Source: Devosia faecipullorum
Lineage (GTDB): Bacteria > Pseudomonadota > Alphaproteobacteria > Rhizobiales > Devosiaceae
Direction: 5' to 3'
Length of the DNA: 64,000 nt
Assembly: GCF_015158295.1 (NCBI RefSeq)
Contig: NZ_JACDXV010000003.1
Location: 1-64,000, forward strand
In this document: positions 8,991 through 20,511 of the stretch, piece after piece
Position numbering within the stretch: the stretch's first letter is position 1
How the letters are laid out: every line of letters starts with the position of its first letter
The notes under the pieces: generated by a model
Databases searched by the model: none
Seen by the model: the letters and a program-made list of their open reading frames with translations, nothing else
Told to the model about the DNA's origin: nothing
Position numbers and translations under genes: made by a program

Positions 8991-10685
8991 TCAGGCCCTT
9001 GCCAAAGCGTCGAAATCGAGCCCCATGAAGATGCTCGGGTCGAAGCCATCTGGGAATGGCAGATTGGCGAGCAGCGGCGCATCGGTCGGATCGACAACGA
9101 GGTCGCCATAGTCCTCATGGGTGTCACGGCGGGAATGGCCGGCCTGCACGCGGCGGGAGTATTCGGTGACCCCCGCCTCCCGCATCCGGGTCGTGCACTG
9201 GTGCCGGAACCCGTGATAGGAGCCACCCGTCTCGGCTTCCTTGAGCAACTTATTCGCGGCCTTCTGCATCGCGTCTTCAGGGTCGTCGCATTGGTTCATG
9301 CGCTCGAAGATGAAACCCGGTTGCCGCATGGCCCAATCAACAAAGCCGATCTCATCGAAAAACCGATGCATGATGAAGCCGTCTAGCGAAGCCGCCGTCT
9401 TATAGCCATTGTTCTCCAACGCCCCGTCTTCGTCACGAAAGTGCTGATCGAGGCTCGCCACCACATAGTCGCCCACACGCCGGATGTTGGGTCCCTGCAA
9501 TCGCGTAAGCAGCCCGATGCGCCGCCCGGTCCAGAAGCCAAGCGGCAGGATCAGCGCCTTGTGCAACTCGCCCGATTCCACCCCGAGATGGAACGCCTTC
9601 GCCACCTTTGCTATGGCAGGTGCCTTGCGACGCTTCGGCTCCGCGAAGATTGACGGATAGAAAAGCCGTGCACCCGCAAAAGGATCGGTGACGCCCGCGT
9701 TGGCAGCGGCAAGCGCCGTGATCGCCTTGATGTCGGCGAGATAATGGCCGCTGACCGTGTTGCGCGCCATGACTCCATATTGGTGCTTGTCGTTCATCGC
9801 GAGGATTTCCAATGCGGTCTTACCCTCGAACGCTTTCACGTCGTCGCGCTCAGGCGGCCAATATTGCAACTGGTTGAGATAGGCTTGGAGATCGGGAGCG
9901 CCATAGTCACTGATGGGCTTATCTCCCATCAACGAGGCGAACAGTTCGGCGCGTCCACGAATCGAATGAATATCGCCACTTTCTTTGCCGCCATTGGCGG
10001 CAATTCTGGTGTCGAGATAGGTTTTGGTCGCAGCACGGAAAGTCGGGACCGAGGACGACGCACCATCAACGGTGGCGGCGATGGCGTTGGCCTGCCGTTC
10101 CAAGGCCGTGGTCAGGCGCTCCATCGCCATAGCCAGAGGCCCCACGTCGGATGGCCCCGCCCCTGCCGCACTCTCCCCACGCATCTTATCAATGGCACTC
10201 TGGCGCAGTCGGTCGGCGTTTTCCGCCACGTAGCGCGATGTCGGCTCTTCCTTGTTGATTAGGATCAGGTCCCGCAAACCATCGATATAGGGGTCAGGTG
10301 CAGGATCGGATTTCGCCGCCATATCCAGCGACAATTCGAGCCCCCGAAAGAACCCCGTCCATTCGGCCATTGCCACAGGGGTAAGGTCAAACACCGATTG
10401 GTCTTCGACCTGCATCTCTTCGGCCATGCCACGCACCTTACTGGAAACACTCTCAGCCGCAGCCGCGAGCAGTCGAGCCCTTCGGTTCGCCTCGCGGATT
10501 GGCAACGCGCCTATTGAACAACGGAAAAAATGGATTCGCACATGTTTCTTGATGTCGGCGGGGACACGGACCTGAAACCGCCAGCCGGATCCATGCCGGG
10601 TCAGGTAGCGGGTCGATCGCTCGGTGGAGAGTCTGGGTACATTCGTGGGTACAATCATGGGTACGACGCTCGACGGAATGGCCAT
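8991..10685 (-). CDS. Tyrosine recombinase / phage-type integrase
   Basis: 564-residue site-specific recombinase. The N-terminus (YLTRHGSGWRFQVRVPADI) looks like the DUF6538 arm-type domain. The catalytic domain carries the expected residues: Arg388 or 389 in WTGRR, Lys429, His491-x-x-Arg494 in HGFRH, His517 in AGHSRR and the nucleophile Tyr526. All are present, so the enzyme may be active. The gene starts about 70 bp from the 3' end of tRNA-Ser and reads away from it, the classical layout of an island integrase next to its attachment site. It is the likely agent that brought in the genes at 56-8779. Confidence 0.93.
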   Translation of the reverse strand: MAIPSSVVPMIVPTNVPRLSTERSTRYLTRHGSGWRFQVRVPADIKKHVRIHFFRCSIGALPIREANRRARLLAAAAESVSSKVRGMAEEMQVEDQSVFDLTPVAMAEWTGFFRGLELSLDMAAKSDPAPDPYIDGLRDLILINKEEPTSRYVAENADRLRQSAIDKMRGESAAGAGPSDVGPLAMAMERLTTALERQANAIAATVDGASSSVPTFRAATKTYLDTRIAANGGKESGDIHSIRGRAELFASLMGDKPISDYGAPDLQAYLNQLQYWPPERDDVKAFEGKTALEILAMNDKHQYGVMARNTVSGHYLADIKAITALAAANAGVTDPFAGARLFYPSIFAEPKRRKAPAIAKVAKAFHLGVESGELHKALILPLGFWTGRRIGLLTRLQGPNIRRVGDYVVASLDQHFRDEDGALENNGYKTAASLDGFIMHRFFDEIGFVDWAMRQPGFIFERMNQCDDPEDAMQKAANKLLKEAETGGSYHGFRHQCTTRMREAGVTEYSRRVQAGHSRRDTHEDYGDLVVDPTDAPLLANLPFPDGFDPSIFMGLDFDALARA

Positions 10686-10752
10686 CGCCGAACGTCAAAA
10701 ACCCAATCGTATCAGGATGTTACAGCAGATCGCACAGAGTTGCGAAATGCGG

Positions 10753-10842
10753 TGGCGGAGAGAGAGGGATTCGAACCCTCGAGACGGTTCCCCGCCTACA
10801 CACTTTCCAGGCGTGCGCCTTCGACCACTCGGCCATCTCTCC
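10753..10842 (-). tRNA. tRNA-Ser (anticodon GGA)
   Basis: On the minus strand a 90-nt gene runs from GGAGAGA to TCTCTCC-G-CCA, with a paired 7-bp acceptor stem, GTTCGAATC in the T loop, a long variable arm typical of tRNA-Ser, and anticodon GGA in the loop context CTGGAAA. CCA is encoded. Its 3' end faces the integrase gene and is the likely attachment site of the island to the left. Confidence 0.95.
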
Positions 10843-11081
10843 GCATCGCCTGAATCGGACCCGGAGGGCAGAAACACAGCCCTGGACGGCCGTTGCGAGC
10901 GTGGCGCAATATACCCATGATCGGGGCGGGCGCAAGGGATCACTTCGATCACTGCACGATTGTTTTTCGCACACGGAATAGCGTCTTGTGACAATCGGCT
11001 TTGGCGTGGCAAAAGGGGCTGGCACCGTGAACATGAGCCGGGGGCGGATCGGCTTGACCTCGGCAAGTACAGGGACAGTGT

Positions 11082-11405
11082 ATGCGGCTCGTCTTCAGAC
11101 TATTGGGAACCTGGCTGATCGGCGTGGCGCTGATATTTCTTGTCATCGACGGGACAAAATCACTGGCCGCCAACGAAATTATCTTTGTCAGCCTGGAGCA
11201 GGCCTGGTCTCAATTGCACCCGCCCAGCCTTGAGGCGTTCGGCAGCTTTCTCGACAGCCGGTTCTTTGCCGATCTGCTGCGACCCATGCTGGCGGCGCTG
11301 CTGAGCTTTCCCGCCTTTGCCGTTCTGGCGGCGCCCGGCATCGCCCTGGCACTGGCCGGGCGTCGGCCGCGCCGCGACGGCTTCCTGCGCCAGGAGCAGA
11401 TCTAG
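11082..11405 (+). CDS. Small hypothetical membrane protein
   Basis: A 107-residue protein with two hydrophobic segments, residues about 7-26 (LLGTWLIGVALIFLVID) and about 78-97 (FPAFAVLAAPGIALALAG), and a short basic C-terminus. The ATG is preceded by AGGGAC at a suitable distance. I do not recognise a family. It is convergent with gyrB and stands alone between tRNA-Ser and gyrB, so its context says little beyond that it sits in the core rather than the island. Confidence 0.7.
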   Translation: MRLVFRLLGTWLIGVALIFLVIDGTKSLAANEIIFVSLEQAWSQLHPPSLEAFGSFLDSRFFADLLRPMLAALLSFPAFAVLAAPGIALALAGRRPRRDGFLRQEQI

Positions 11406-11516
11406 CGGTCGTGAAGGCGAGCCCGTCCCGACCGACTTTCAAGCGATTTCGTAGGACGACAGCGCCCGTGACGCCGGCCGAGACCGTGGCCTGAGCCACG
11501 GCCCCGTTCGAGTGCG

Positions 11517-13967
<2,451 letters not shown>

Positions 13968-14042
13968 TCAAATTCCGTTCTAGCGGAACAGGGGTGAATC
14001 CCCAAGAAAATTGGCCGTTTCGCCGGTATTTGCGGGGGATTT

Positions 14043-15158
14043 TCACCCCTGGCGAGCCAGCCGCCCGTCGCGCACGCCAATGTGCTGGGCCCGATCCTGC
14101 AAGGCCTCGAACAGCAGCGCGTCGGTGCCGGTGAGGAAGCATTGCGTTTCCAGCCCATCCAGCGCCTGAAACAAGGCGCTTCTGCGGTCGGGATCGAGAT
14201 GGGCGGCGATCTCGTCGAGCAGCAGGAACGGGGTGATGCCGCACCGCAGGCGGACCAGCCGCGCATGCGCCAGGACGAGCCCGATCAGCAGCGCTTTCTG
14301 CTCACCGGTCGAGCCCAGGGCCGCCGGCATGCCCTTCTGGGCATGGACGACTTCGAGATCGACGCGATGCGGTCCTGATGTGGTGCGTCCGGCGGCGCGA
14401 TCAAGGCCGCGCGCTGCATGCCAGCGCTGCGCCAAGAGGGCCTCGAGTTCGGCCGAGACCGTCGGCACCGGCTCCGCCTCCAGCAGCGGCGTCAGCGCCA
14501 ATTGGGCAGCGGGGAAATTGGTGTCATCAAGGCTCTCGGCGATCAGCGCCTGCAAATGCTGCAGGCTATCGCTGCGATTGAGATGGACCGCCGCGCCCAA
14601 TTCGGCCATTTGCGCCTCGAGGGCGGAGAGCCAGCGCGCATCGCCCCCCTCCTCGAGCAGCCGGTTGCGCTGGCGCATGGCCTTGTCGAAATCGGATACG
14701 GCGGCGGAATGGGCCGGGATCAGCGTCGTCACCAGCCGGTCGAGAAAGCGCCGCCGGTCGCCGGCCGGCCCGGAGAACAGGCCGTCCATGGCCGGAGTGA
14801 GCCAGAGCACGCGCAGGTAATCGCTCATCGCCTCGATGGAGCGGGCATTGGCGCCATTGATGCGCACCCGCCGCCCGCCATCGGGCAGGGCGCCGGTTCC
14901 GATATCGGCGGGGCCGTTTTCGGTCTCGATACTGGCGGCAACGGCCCATGGGAGGTCCGAGCCCAGCGATTGCAGATTATCGAAACTCGCCCCGCGCAAA
15001 CCGCGCCCGGGCGAGAGCACGGAGATGGCTTCAAGCAGATTGGTCTTGCCCGAGCCATTGGGGCCGGTCAGCACCACGTGGCGGGCATCGAGGTCGAGCG
15101 CCGCCGAGGCATAATTGCGGAAAGCGGTGAGGCGGAGGCGGGAGATGTGGCGGATCAT
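14043..15158 (-). CDS. recF: DNA replication and repair protein RecF
   Basis: SMC-like ATPase that helps load RecA at single-strand gaps (RecFOR pathway). The 371-residue protein has Walker A GPNGSGKTNLLE near residues 34-45, an ABC-type signature region (STGEQKALLIGLVLAHARL) and Walker B FLLLDEIAAHLD in the C-terminal third. Family length is about 360-390. It lies downstream of dnaN after a 198-bp gap that contains two hairpins, and upstream of gyrB, the ancestral order of this block. Confidence 0.97.
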   Translation of the reverse strand: MIRHISRLRLTAFRNYASAALDLDARHVVLTGPNGSGKTNLLEAISVLSPGRGLRGASFDNLQSLGSDLPWAVAASIETENGPADIGTGALPDGGRRVRINGANARSIEAMSDYLRVLWLTPAMDGLFSGPAGDRRRFLDRLVTTLIPAHSAAVSDFDKAMRQRNRLLEEGGDARWLSALEAQMAELGAAVHLNRSDSLQHLQALIAESLDDTNFPAAQLALTPLLEAEPVPTVSAELEALLAQRWHAARGLDRAAGRTTSGPHRVDLEVVHAQKGMPAALGSTGEQKALLIGLVLAHARLVRLRCGITPFLLLDEIAAHLDPDRRSALFQALDGLETQCFLTGTDALLFEALQDRAQHIGVRDGRLARQG

Positions 15159-15189
15159 GAGCAGAATTTCTCACCCCCGCCGCTCGCCA

Positions 15190-15210
15190 CCCTCGGGCTC
15201 GACCCGAGGG
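15190..15210. repeat. Short palindromic intergenic element in the recF-dnaN gap
   Basis: CCCTCGGG, a five-base centre (CTCGA) and CCCGAGGG form a perfect 8-bp hairpin, followed on the plus strand by TTCTTTC. Its sequence style (GGGTCGAGCCCGAGGGT on the other strand) matches the GC-rich palindromes scattered between genes in this window and in related bacteria. It may be a member of the same repeat family as those at 19472 and 35655. Confidence 0.5.
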
Positions 15211-15316
15211 TTCTTTCGGCTGTGGCAAACGCCTTCAAGTCAGGTCCGAAGGTGACGGTCCTGGATCGGGAAGGCCAGCCGCCTTGCGAGCATAGCTCTC
15301 CGGGCCTAGCCGTCTT

Positions 15317-15339
15317 AAATCGCTCCACTGGAGCGATTT
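15317..15339 (-). terminator. Hairpin downstream of dnaN
   Basis: AAATCGCTCC, loop ACT, GGAGCGATTT gives a perfect 10-bp stem 18 bp after the dnaN stop codon. On the minus strand it is followed by only a short T-rich stretch (the end of the stem itself plus AAGACG), so it is a weak intrinsic terminator at best; on the plus strand four T follow. It could attenuate transcription from dnaN into recF. Confidence 0.5.
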
Positions 15340-15356
15340 TCCCTGCGGGACGCCGC

Positions 15357-16478
15357 CTAGACCCGCATCGGCATCAGCACATAAAGCGCATTGGCGTCGC
15401 CCTCTTCCTTGACCAGGGTCGGGGAATTGGCGTCGTTGAACAGGAAGACGGCGTTTTCCGAGCGGATCTGGCCGATAATGTCGAGCAGATAGCGGGCATT
15501 GAAGCCGATCTCGAAGGCGTCAATATCGAAATCCACCGCCACTTCCTCGCTGGCCGTGCCGTGATCGGGATTGGTGACCGAGAGTTCGAGCAGGCCATTG
15601 CTGGCGGCGAGCTTGACCGCCTTGCCGCCGCGGTCCGAGGCAATGGTGGACACGCGGTCCACGGCGATGGCGAAGCCGGCGCGATCGACCAGCATCTGCT
15701 TGTCGTTGTTCTTGGGGGTCACCCGGTCGTAATCGGGGAAAGTGCCCTCGATCAGCTTGGAGAGCAGCACCACGGTGCCGACGGTGAAGCGGATCTTGGT
15801 GTCGGACACCTCGACCCTGACCGTGCCATCGACGCCGTCGAGCAGTTTCTGGACTTCGCCCACGGTCTTTTTCGGCACGATGATGCCGTTCATGCCCTCG
15901 GCGCCGGCGGGGGCGGCGATCTCGGCCCGGGCCATGCGGTGACCATCGGTGGCCACGGCGCGGAACAGGCTGCCATTGGCGGAATTTTCCACGGCATGGA
16001 AATAGATGCCGTTGAGATAATAGCGCGTCTCCTCATTGGAGATGGCGAATTGGGTGCGCTCGATCAATTCGCGCAGCGCGGCGGCCTCGATGTCGAATTC
16101 ATGGGCGAAAGCGCCCGACTTGAGATCGGGGAAACTGTCGGGAGAAAGACAGGCGAGGTTGAACCGCGAGCGCCCGGAGGTCAGCACCATGTTCTCGCCG
16201 CCATCGGTCTCGAGCTTGACCTCGGCCCCGTCGGCGAGCTTGCGCACGATTTCATAGAGCGTATGGGCGGGCACCGTGGTCGATCCGGGAATGGACACCA
16301 TGGCGGGCACGCTCTCGGTCACCTCGATATCGAGGTCGGTGGCGCGCAATTCGACCCGGTCGTCAGCGGCCTTGAACAGCACGTTGGCCAGGATCGGATA
16401 GGTGTTGCGGCGCTCCACCACCCGATGCACATGGCCCAGCGATTTGAGCAGATGATTGCGTTCGAGCGTGACTTTCAT
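15357..16478 (-). CDS. dnaN: DNA polymerase III beta subunit (sliding clamp)
   Basis: Ring-shaped processivity clamp of the replicase. The 373-residue protein has the three tandem clamp folds expected, beginning [20 protein letters not shown] and ending with the conserved YVLMPMRV tail, close to the canonical P-M-R-L/V end of the family. It lies between dnaA and recF on the minus strand, 126 bp after the dnaA stop codon. Start and length agree with the family. Confidence 0.98.
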   Translation of the reverse strand: MKVTLERNHLLKSLGHVHRVVERRNTYPILANVLFKAADDRVELRATDLDIEVTESVPAMVSIPGSTTVPAHTLYEIVRKLADGAEVKLETDGGENMVLTSGRSRFNLACLSPDSFPDLKSGAFAHEFDIEAAALRELIERTQFAISNEETRYYLNGIYFHAVENSANGSLFRAVATDGHRMARAEIAAPAGAEGMNGIIVPKKTVGEVQKLLDGVDGTVRVEVSDTKIRFTVGTVVLLSKLIEGTFPDYDRVTPKNNDKQMLVDRAGFAIAVDRVSTIASDRGGKAVKLAASNGLLELSVTNPDHGTASEEVAVDFDIDAFEIGFNARYLLDIIGQIRSENAVFLFNDANSPTLVKEEGDANALYVLMPMRV

Positions 16479-16604
16479 ATTCCCAACCTACCCTGGCACC
16501 TGGAGCCGTCCACAAGACGACAAACCCCGACGAAGCGGGGCTTGGACATTTGCAAGACGGAACCGAAAAGGCAAGGGCAGGCGGCACTTTGCCGCCGTTT
16601 ATCC

Positions 16605-18056
16605 CTATTCTTCGAGCATGCGCTTGAGCAGTTCGATCTCCTGGCCCAGCTCGATATCGTCCTTGATCATCTGCTCGACCTTGCGCACCGAATGCAGCAC
16701 GGTGGTGTGGTCGCGGCCGCCGAAGCGCCGGCCGATTTCGGGCAGGGAGCGGGCGGTGAGCGCCTTGGCCAGATACATGGCGATCTGGCGGGGACGCACC
16801 ACGTCGCGGCTGCGGCGGGCCGAAAGCAATTCGTTGCGCGGCACCTTGTAATGGCGGGACACGGCTTTGAGAATATCCTCGATGCGGACGCGCTTGGCGT
16901 CGCGGGCGCGGATCAGGTCGGCCAGGGTCTTTTCGGCCAGCGGCACGGTGATGAGTTCGCCGGTCAGCTGGTTGGCGGCGACGAGGCGGTTGACCGCGCC
17001 ATCGAGATCGCGGCCATGGCTGACCACGGCGCGGGCGATATAATCGATCACCGCATTGGGAAATTGCATGCCGAAACGGGCATTCACCTGCTCGGCGCGG
17101 CGCTGCACGATGTCGCGGCGCAGGTCGAGATCGAAAGTGGAGATCGGCACGACCAGCCCGCCCGACAGGCGCGAGCGCACCCGCTCGTCCAGCATTTCCA
17201 GATCGCGCGGCGGCGCGTCGGCGGCCACCACGACCTGCTTGGCTCCGGTCAGCAGCGTGCCCAGGGTATGGCCGAATTCGGTGGCGGATTTTCCTTGCAG
17301 GAATTGCATGTCGTCGATCAGCAGCAGATCGACCCGGCGCAGCCATTCCTTGAAGCCGAGCGCGCTCTGGCGCTGCACGGCGGTGATGAAATGGTACATG
17401 AAATGGTCGGCCGTCAGATAGACGATGTTCTTGGACGGGTCGGCCTGGGAAACCTGATGGGCGATGGCGTTGAGCAGGTGCGACTTGCCCAGGCCCACGG
17501 TGGAATGAATATAGACCGGATTGAAGGTCACCGCATTGTTGATCGCCGCATTGGCGATCTGGCGGGCGACGCCGAAGGCCATTTCATTGGCGGTGCCGGC
17601 GACGAAGCTGTCAAAGGTCATGCGCGGATCGATGGCGCTGCCCGAAAGCGCGTCACCCCTGGCATTATCGCGCACAAGGCGCGGCGCAGCGGGCATGGAC
17701 GGGGCTGGAGCGGCGGCGGTCTCGGCAAGCTGGGAAGCGGGCGCCTCAGCGGCCGCCTCGGCAACGGGCGCAATGCGCGGACGGGCCTGGCCATTGACCC
17801 GCATGGTCACCTGCAGGCGCGCCATGTCGGGCAGATCGTGGCGGAATGCTTCCAGAATGCGTTCCGAATAATGCGATTGCACCCAGGAACAGAGGAAACG
17901 GGTGGGGGCGGACAGATGGACGAGATCGTCGACCAATTCCTCCAGTTCGAGCCGCGCGAACCAGGACGTGAACACGTCCTCGCCGACCGAAGCCTTGAGC
18001 CGGGCCCGCACCCGGGTCCAGAGATCGCGCTGGGTTTCGGAGGAGCCGTCGGACAT
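16605..18056 (-). CDS. dnaA: Chromosomal replication initiator DnaA
   Basis: AAA+ initiator that binds DnaA boxes and melts the origin. The protein shows domain I ([19 protein letters not shown]), a Pro/Ala-rich linker, the AAA+ core with Walker A VGLGKSH and Walker B LLIDDMQF, and the C-terminal DNA-binding signature [14 protein letters not shown]. The frame is open upstream to 18296; I chose ATG 18056 (483 residues) because domain I starts shortly after it and the length fits the family, but no strong ribosome site supports it. ATG 18155 or 18140 are alternatives. First gene of the dnaA-dnaN-recF-gyrB block. Confidence 0.95.
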   Translation of the reverse strand: MSDGSSETQRDLWTRVRARLKASVGEDVFTSWFARLELEELVDDLVHLSAPTRFLCSWVQSHYSERILEAFRHDLPDMARLQVTMRVNGQARPRIAPVAEAAAEAPASQLAETAAAPAPSMPAAPRLVRDNARGDALSGSAIDPRMTFDSFVAGTANEMAFGVARQIANAAINNAVTFNPVYIHSTVGLGKSHLLNAIAHQVSQADPSKNIVYLTADHFMYHFITAVQRQSALGFKEWLRRVDLLLIDDMQFLQGKSATEFGHTLGTLLTGAKQVVVAADAPPRDLEMLDERVRSRLSGGLVVPISTFDLDLRRDIVQRRAEQVNARFGMQFPNAVIDYIARAVVSHGRDLDGAVNRLVAANQLTGELITVPLAEKTLADLIRARDAKRVRIEDILKAVSRHYKVPRNELLSARRSRDVVRPRQIAMYLAKALTARSLPEIGRRFGGRDHTTVLHSVRKVEQMIKDDIELGQEIELLKRMLEE

Positions 18057-18249
18057 GACAGGATTATCGCCTTTTGAAGAAGAAGGAAGGGAGGAGGCAT
18101 CGGCCAAATCGTCTCTTCCCGCAATCGCCTGTCGCATCATTGTCTCTAGCCCCATTCTGTTGCCGCCCGGTCCGCAAAGCCCGGCAATATTACTCTTGTT
18201 GTCCCGCCCTGCCCGGCCCGTCTCGGACCCATGGACACGGCTTCGCCCC

Positions 18250-18270
18250 TGCGCCCGCCAGGCGGGCGCA
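18250..18270. repeat. Perfect palindrome in the dnaA leader
   Basis: TGCGCCCGCC, a single A, GGCGGGCGCA: 10-bp arms with no mismatch. On the minus strand it lies about 195-215 bases before the chosen dnaA start. It could form a very stable RNA hairpin (9-bp stem, three-base loop) in the dnaA leader or serve as a dimeric protein-binding site. No T-run follows on the minus strand, so it is unlikely to be a simple terminator. Confidence 0.6.
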
Positions 18271-18487
18271 TTCATGCTGGACGGTGGTCGCTCCACCGCC
18301 TTTATTATTGACCTATCCCTTGATCCCGGCCTGACCCGGCCAGTGGTCCATCAAACGCCGCCAATCTTGATTTCGCCGGCCGCAAATCTGCGCGACCAAC
18401 AAAGTCTTCATCGGCAACTACTCCCCGGCGCTGCCGCCGGTACTGCCCCAAACCCAGGTCCGCTCGCGGTCCCGGCCGGCGCTTTGT

Positions 18488-18503
18488 GGGGCGGTTCCGC
18501 CCC
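18488..18503. repeat. GC-rich hairpin between rpsT and dnaA
   Basis: GGGGCGG-TT-CCGCCCC pairs over 6-7 bp and is followed on the plus strand by TCGTTTTCCTT, so it looks like a plus-strand intrinsic terminator. No plus-strand gene ends here, which leaves either a small unannotated transcript or chance. Confidence 0.4.
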
Positions 18504-18879
18504 TCGTTTTCCTTGCCGGCCAAGGTACATTAGAGGCACGAATTTGGACCCGCAACACGTGAATCGTTGAAATAGGGGCTTGACTCGGAAGGAAGGAAAT
18601 CCACACCCCGCGCCAGGAAAAACCACCCTCCGGCAAGGGCCTGTGACTCAAGGCAGATTCAAACCTCTAGTCCCTGCCGGCATGATGAAAAATTTATTCC
18701 ACCAATGGGGTCAACCCGGAGAAACCGAGCCCCGACACCATCAGAAAAATACCAAGCAAACCTTTGCGGTCCTTAAAAAAACCGTCGCCGGCACCAAACA
18801 TTCCATCAAAGAGGGAATTGTCGTGAAACGGTTACATGACAGCAGTGCGACGAAAAAGCTTGCCCTGCTACCATACAAC

Positions 18880-18902
18880 AAAAAAGGCCCCTTTCGGAGC
18901 CT
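18880..18902 (-). terminator. Intrinsic terminator of rpsT
   Basis: On the minus strand AGGCTCC-GAAA-GGGGCCT forms a 7-bp stem (one G-T pair) with a GAAA tetraloop followed directly by a run of six T. It starts about 50 bp after the rpsT stop codon. This is a textbook rho-independent terminator. Confidence 0.85.
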
Positions 18903-18953
18903 CTTTCCAGGTCTGCGGGGCCTCGTGCCGATAGCGGCGCGGCCCTCGGGCGA

Positions 18954-19220
18954 TCAGACCGCCAGAGCCTTAACGCGGCTATTGAGGCGAGACACCTTGC
19001 GCGAGGCCAGATTGGCATGGACGATGCCCTTGCCGGCGGCGCGATGGATTTCGGGCTCGGCAGCCTTGAGCGCGGCGAAGGCGATGGCGTGATCACCGGC
19101 GGTGATCGCTTCCTCGACCTTGCGGATGAAGGTGCGCATGCGGCTACGACGCGACTTGTTGACCGCGGTGCGGGCAGCAATCTTGCGGGTGGCCTTCTTG
19201 GCTGACGGCGTATTGGCCAT
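18954..19220 (-). CDS. rpsT: 30S ribosomal protein S20
   Basis: 88-residue basic protein, [18 protein letters not shown] at the N-terminus, with the helical [16 protein letters not shown] core and a C-terminal [19 protein letters not shown], all typical of bS20. It binds 16S rRNA in the small subunit body. It is a single-gene unit with its own terminator and with the long dnaA upstream region on its 3' side; rpsT next to dnaA is common in alphaproteobacteria. Confidence 0.98.
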   Translation of the reverse strand: MANTPSAKKATRKIAARTAVNKSRRSRMRTFIRKVEEAITAGDHAIAFAALKAAEPEIHRAAGKGIVHANLASRKVSRLNSRVKALAV

Positions 19221-19528
19221 TTGGTCCTCTTGAGCGTCTTGCCGGCCGGTTTAGCGCCTTGGGGCGCCAATACAGGCCGGAATAAAATGAAAGCGGCGGC
19301 ACGCTGCCGCCAAGTCGGTGGGTCTATAGGGGATAGGGGGGAAGGCGTCAACTGGATTCGGGACTGGATTGACGGCTTGATGCCCCAAGTCACCGCTCAC
19401 AACCCGCCCCATCGTCACCATCCGGCCACCCATGGACTTGATCCGGGGACCGGGTGGTCCATACCGCGAGATGGATTGCCCGGACAAGCCGGGCAATGAC
19501 CATGGGCAATGCGATGAGGCTAACGCCA
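19221..19528. other. Intergenic region between mutM and rpsT
   Basis: About 310 bp without a supported gene. It carries the rpsT promoter region and a palindromic repeat around 19430-19505 (see separate entry). Short open frames cross it on both strands but have no ribosome site or recognisable product. Confidence 0.6.
19472..19500. repeat. Dispersed intergenic palindrome, copy 1
   Basis: TGGATTGCCCGGACAAGCC followed by GGGCAATGAC makes an imperfect hairpin with arms ATTGCCCGG / CCGGGCAAT. The segment just upstream (CATGGACTTGATCCGGGGACC) also looks repeat-like. The same core recurs at 25473, 35655 and 35698 in this window, always outside genes, which marks it as a dispersed element rather than a gene-specific site. 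Confidence 0.75.
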
Positions 19529-20413
19529 TCAAGGCGCCTTCTGGCAGACGGGGCAATAAAAGGTCGAGCGGCCCGATTGCACGATCCGCCGCACGATACC
19601 GGTGCAGAGCGGGGTCGGGCAGGGATCGCCTTCCCGGTCATAGACGGCGAAATTGTGCTGGAAATAGCCCGCGCCCTCGACGCTGCGAAAATCGCGGATG
19701 GTGGAGCCGCCCACCTCGATGGCGGCGATCAGCACCTCGCGGATCGCGCCGGCCAGCGCGTCCAGCGCCGCTTTGGGCGCCCCGTCGGCCCGCACCAGGC
19801 TGCGCGCCTCGATATCGGGCAGGATATGGGCGCGGTGCAGGGCTTCGGCGACATAGATATTGCCCAGCCCGGCGACGATGCGCTGGTCGAGCAGCGCCGC
19901 CTTGATCGGCGCCTTCTTGCCCCGGAAGGCGGCGGCCATGCCGGCGGCGCTGAAATCATTGCCCAGCGGCTCGGGCCCCAGCCCCTCGAGATAGGGGCTC
20001 GCCGCTAGATCGTCATAGAGGTCGATGAAACCGAAGCGGCGGGGATCGGCATAGATGAGATGGCTTTCGCCATGCTCGGGATGGCTGAGCTGCCAGATCA
20101 TGTGATCGTGCTTGGGCTCGGTGCCGGGCTCGTAATAGCGCGGTGGCTTGTCGATGCCATGCTCGGCAAAGCGCCAGGAGCCGGTCATGCCCAGATGGCT
20201 GAGCAAGATCTTGCCGTTCGACATCGTCATCAGCAGATATTTGGCCCGCCGTCCCACATGGGTCACCCTCTGGCCCTCGAGCGCCGCCGCCAATCCCTGG
20301 GGGATAGGAAAGCGCAGGTCCGCCCGATTGAGCGTCACCTTGTCGATCCGCGCGCCCTTGAGCCAGGGCTCGAGCCCCCGGCGCACCGTTTCGACCTCGG
20401 GCAATTCAGGCAT
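19529..20413 (-). CDS. mutM: Formamidopyrimidine-DNA glycosylase
   Basis: Base-excision repair enzyme that removes 8-oxoguanine and formamidopyrimidines and nicks the strand. The 294-residue protein starts MPELPEVETVRRGLEP, giving the catalytic Pro2 and Glu3, has the helix-two-turn-helix region (RIVAGLGNIYVAEALHRA) and ends in the four-cysteine zinc finger (CPTPLC … FYCPVCQK). All family hallmarks are present. It is divergent from ubiE, with 98 bp between the starts, the arrangement found in many alphaproteobacteria. Confidence 0.97.
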   Translation of the reverse strand: MPELPEVETVRRGLEPWLKGARIDKVTLNRADLRFPIPQGLAAALEGQRVTHVGRRAKYLLMTMSNGKILLSHLGMTGSWRFAEHGIDKPPRYYEPGTEPKHDHMIWQLSHPEHGESHLIYADPRRFGFIDLYDDLAASPYLEGLGPEPLGNDFSAAGMAAAFRGKKAPIKAALLDQRIVAGLGNIYVAEALHRAHILPDIEARSLVRADGAPKAALDALAGAIREVLIAAIEVGGSTIRDFRSVEGAGYFQHNFAVYDREGDPCPTPLCTGIVRRIVQSGRSTFYCPVCQKAP

Positions 20414-20511
20414 GACAAAACTCCTTCACCCTGCGCGGCTTTGCGCATGGGCATTTTCCGACGCCTTATATATGGTGCGCGCAATTGCTTCGACCATCGA
20501 GGTCTCCTGCC

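Larger units (their letters stand above)
1..10755. mobile_element. Integrated defence island in tRNA-Ser (left end outside window)
   Basis: A tyrosine recombinase gene starts about 70 bases from the 3' end of a tRNA-Ser gene, and everything to its left is accessory: DUF6119 protein, type I restriction-modification, HEPN-like and NucS/EVE-like genes. To the right of the tRNA the ordinary chromosomal block starts (gyrB, recF, dnaN, dnaA). The right boundary is taken as the 3' end of the tRNA. I found no second copy of the tRNA 3' end between 1 and 10,750, so the left attachment site should lie beyond position 1. The island call is inference from gene order. Confidence 0.65.
18057..18953. other. 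Long non-coding region between rpsT and dnaA
   Basis: About 0.9 kb with no convincing gene. It holds the dnaA leader with a 21-bp perfect palindrome (18250-18270), a second GC-rich hairpin (18488-18503), an A-rich stretch around 18690-18850 and the rpsT terminator (18880-18902). I looked for the 9-bp DnaA box TTATCCACA and close variants on both strands and saw no cluster, so I do not call an origin here. Alphaproteobacterial origins often lie elsewhere, near hemE. Confidence 0.6.

Noticed and set aside
8435..9226. 263-codon minus-strand open frame overlapping the nuclease and integrase 3' ends
   Set aside because: It overlaps two supported genes on its own and the opposite strand, and I recognise no product.
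14418..18077. Very long plus-strand open frame (about 1,219 codons) across recF, dnaN and dnaA
   Set aside because: It is antisense to three well-supported core genes and its translation has the low-complexity His/Gly/Gln-rich look of a GC-rich shadow frame.
18300..18950. Possible replication origin next to dnaA
   Set aside because: No cluster of DnaA boxes was seen on either strand; one T-rich stretch (TTTATTCCACC) is only a loose match.
18580..19092. 170-codon plus-strand open frame between dnaA and rpsT
   Set aside because: It runs antisense into rpsT and through its terminator; composition is not gene-like.
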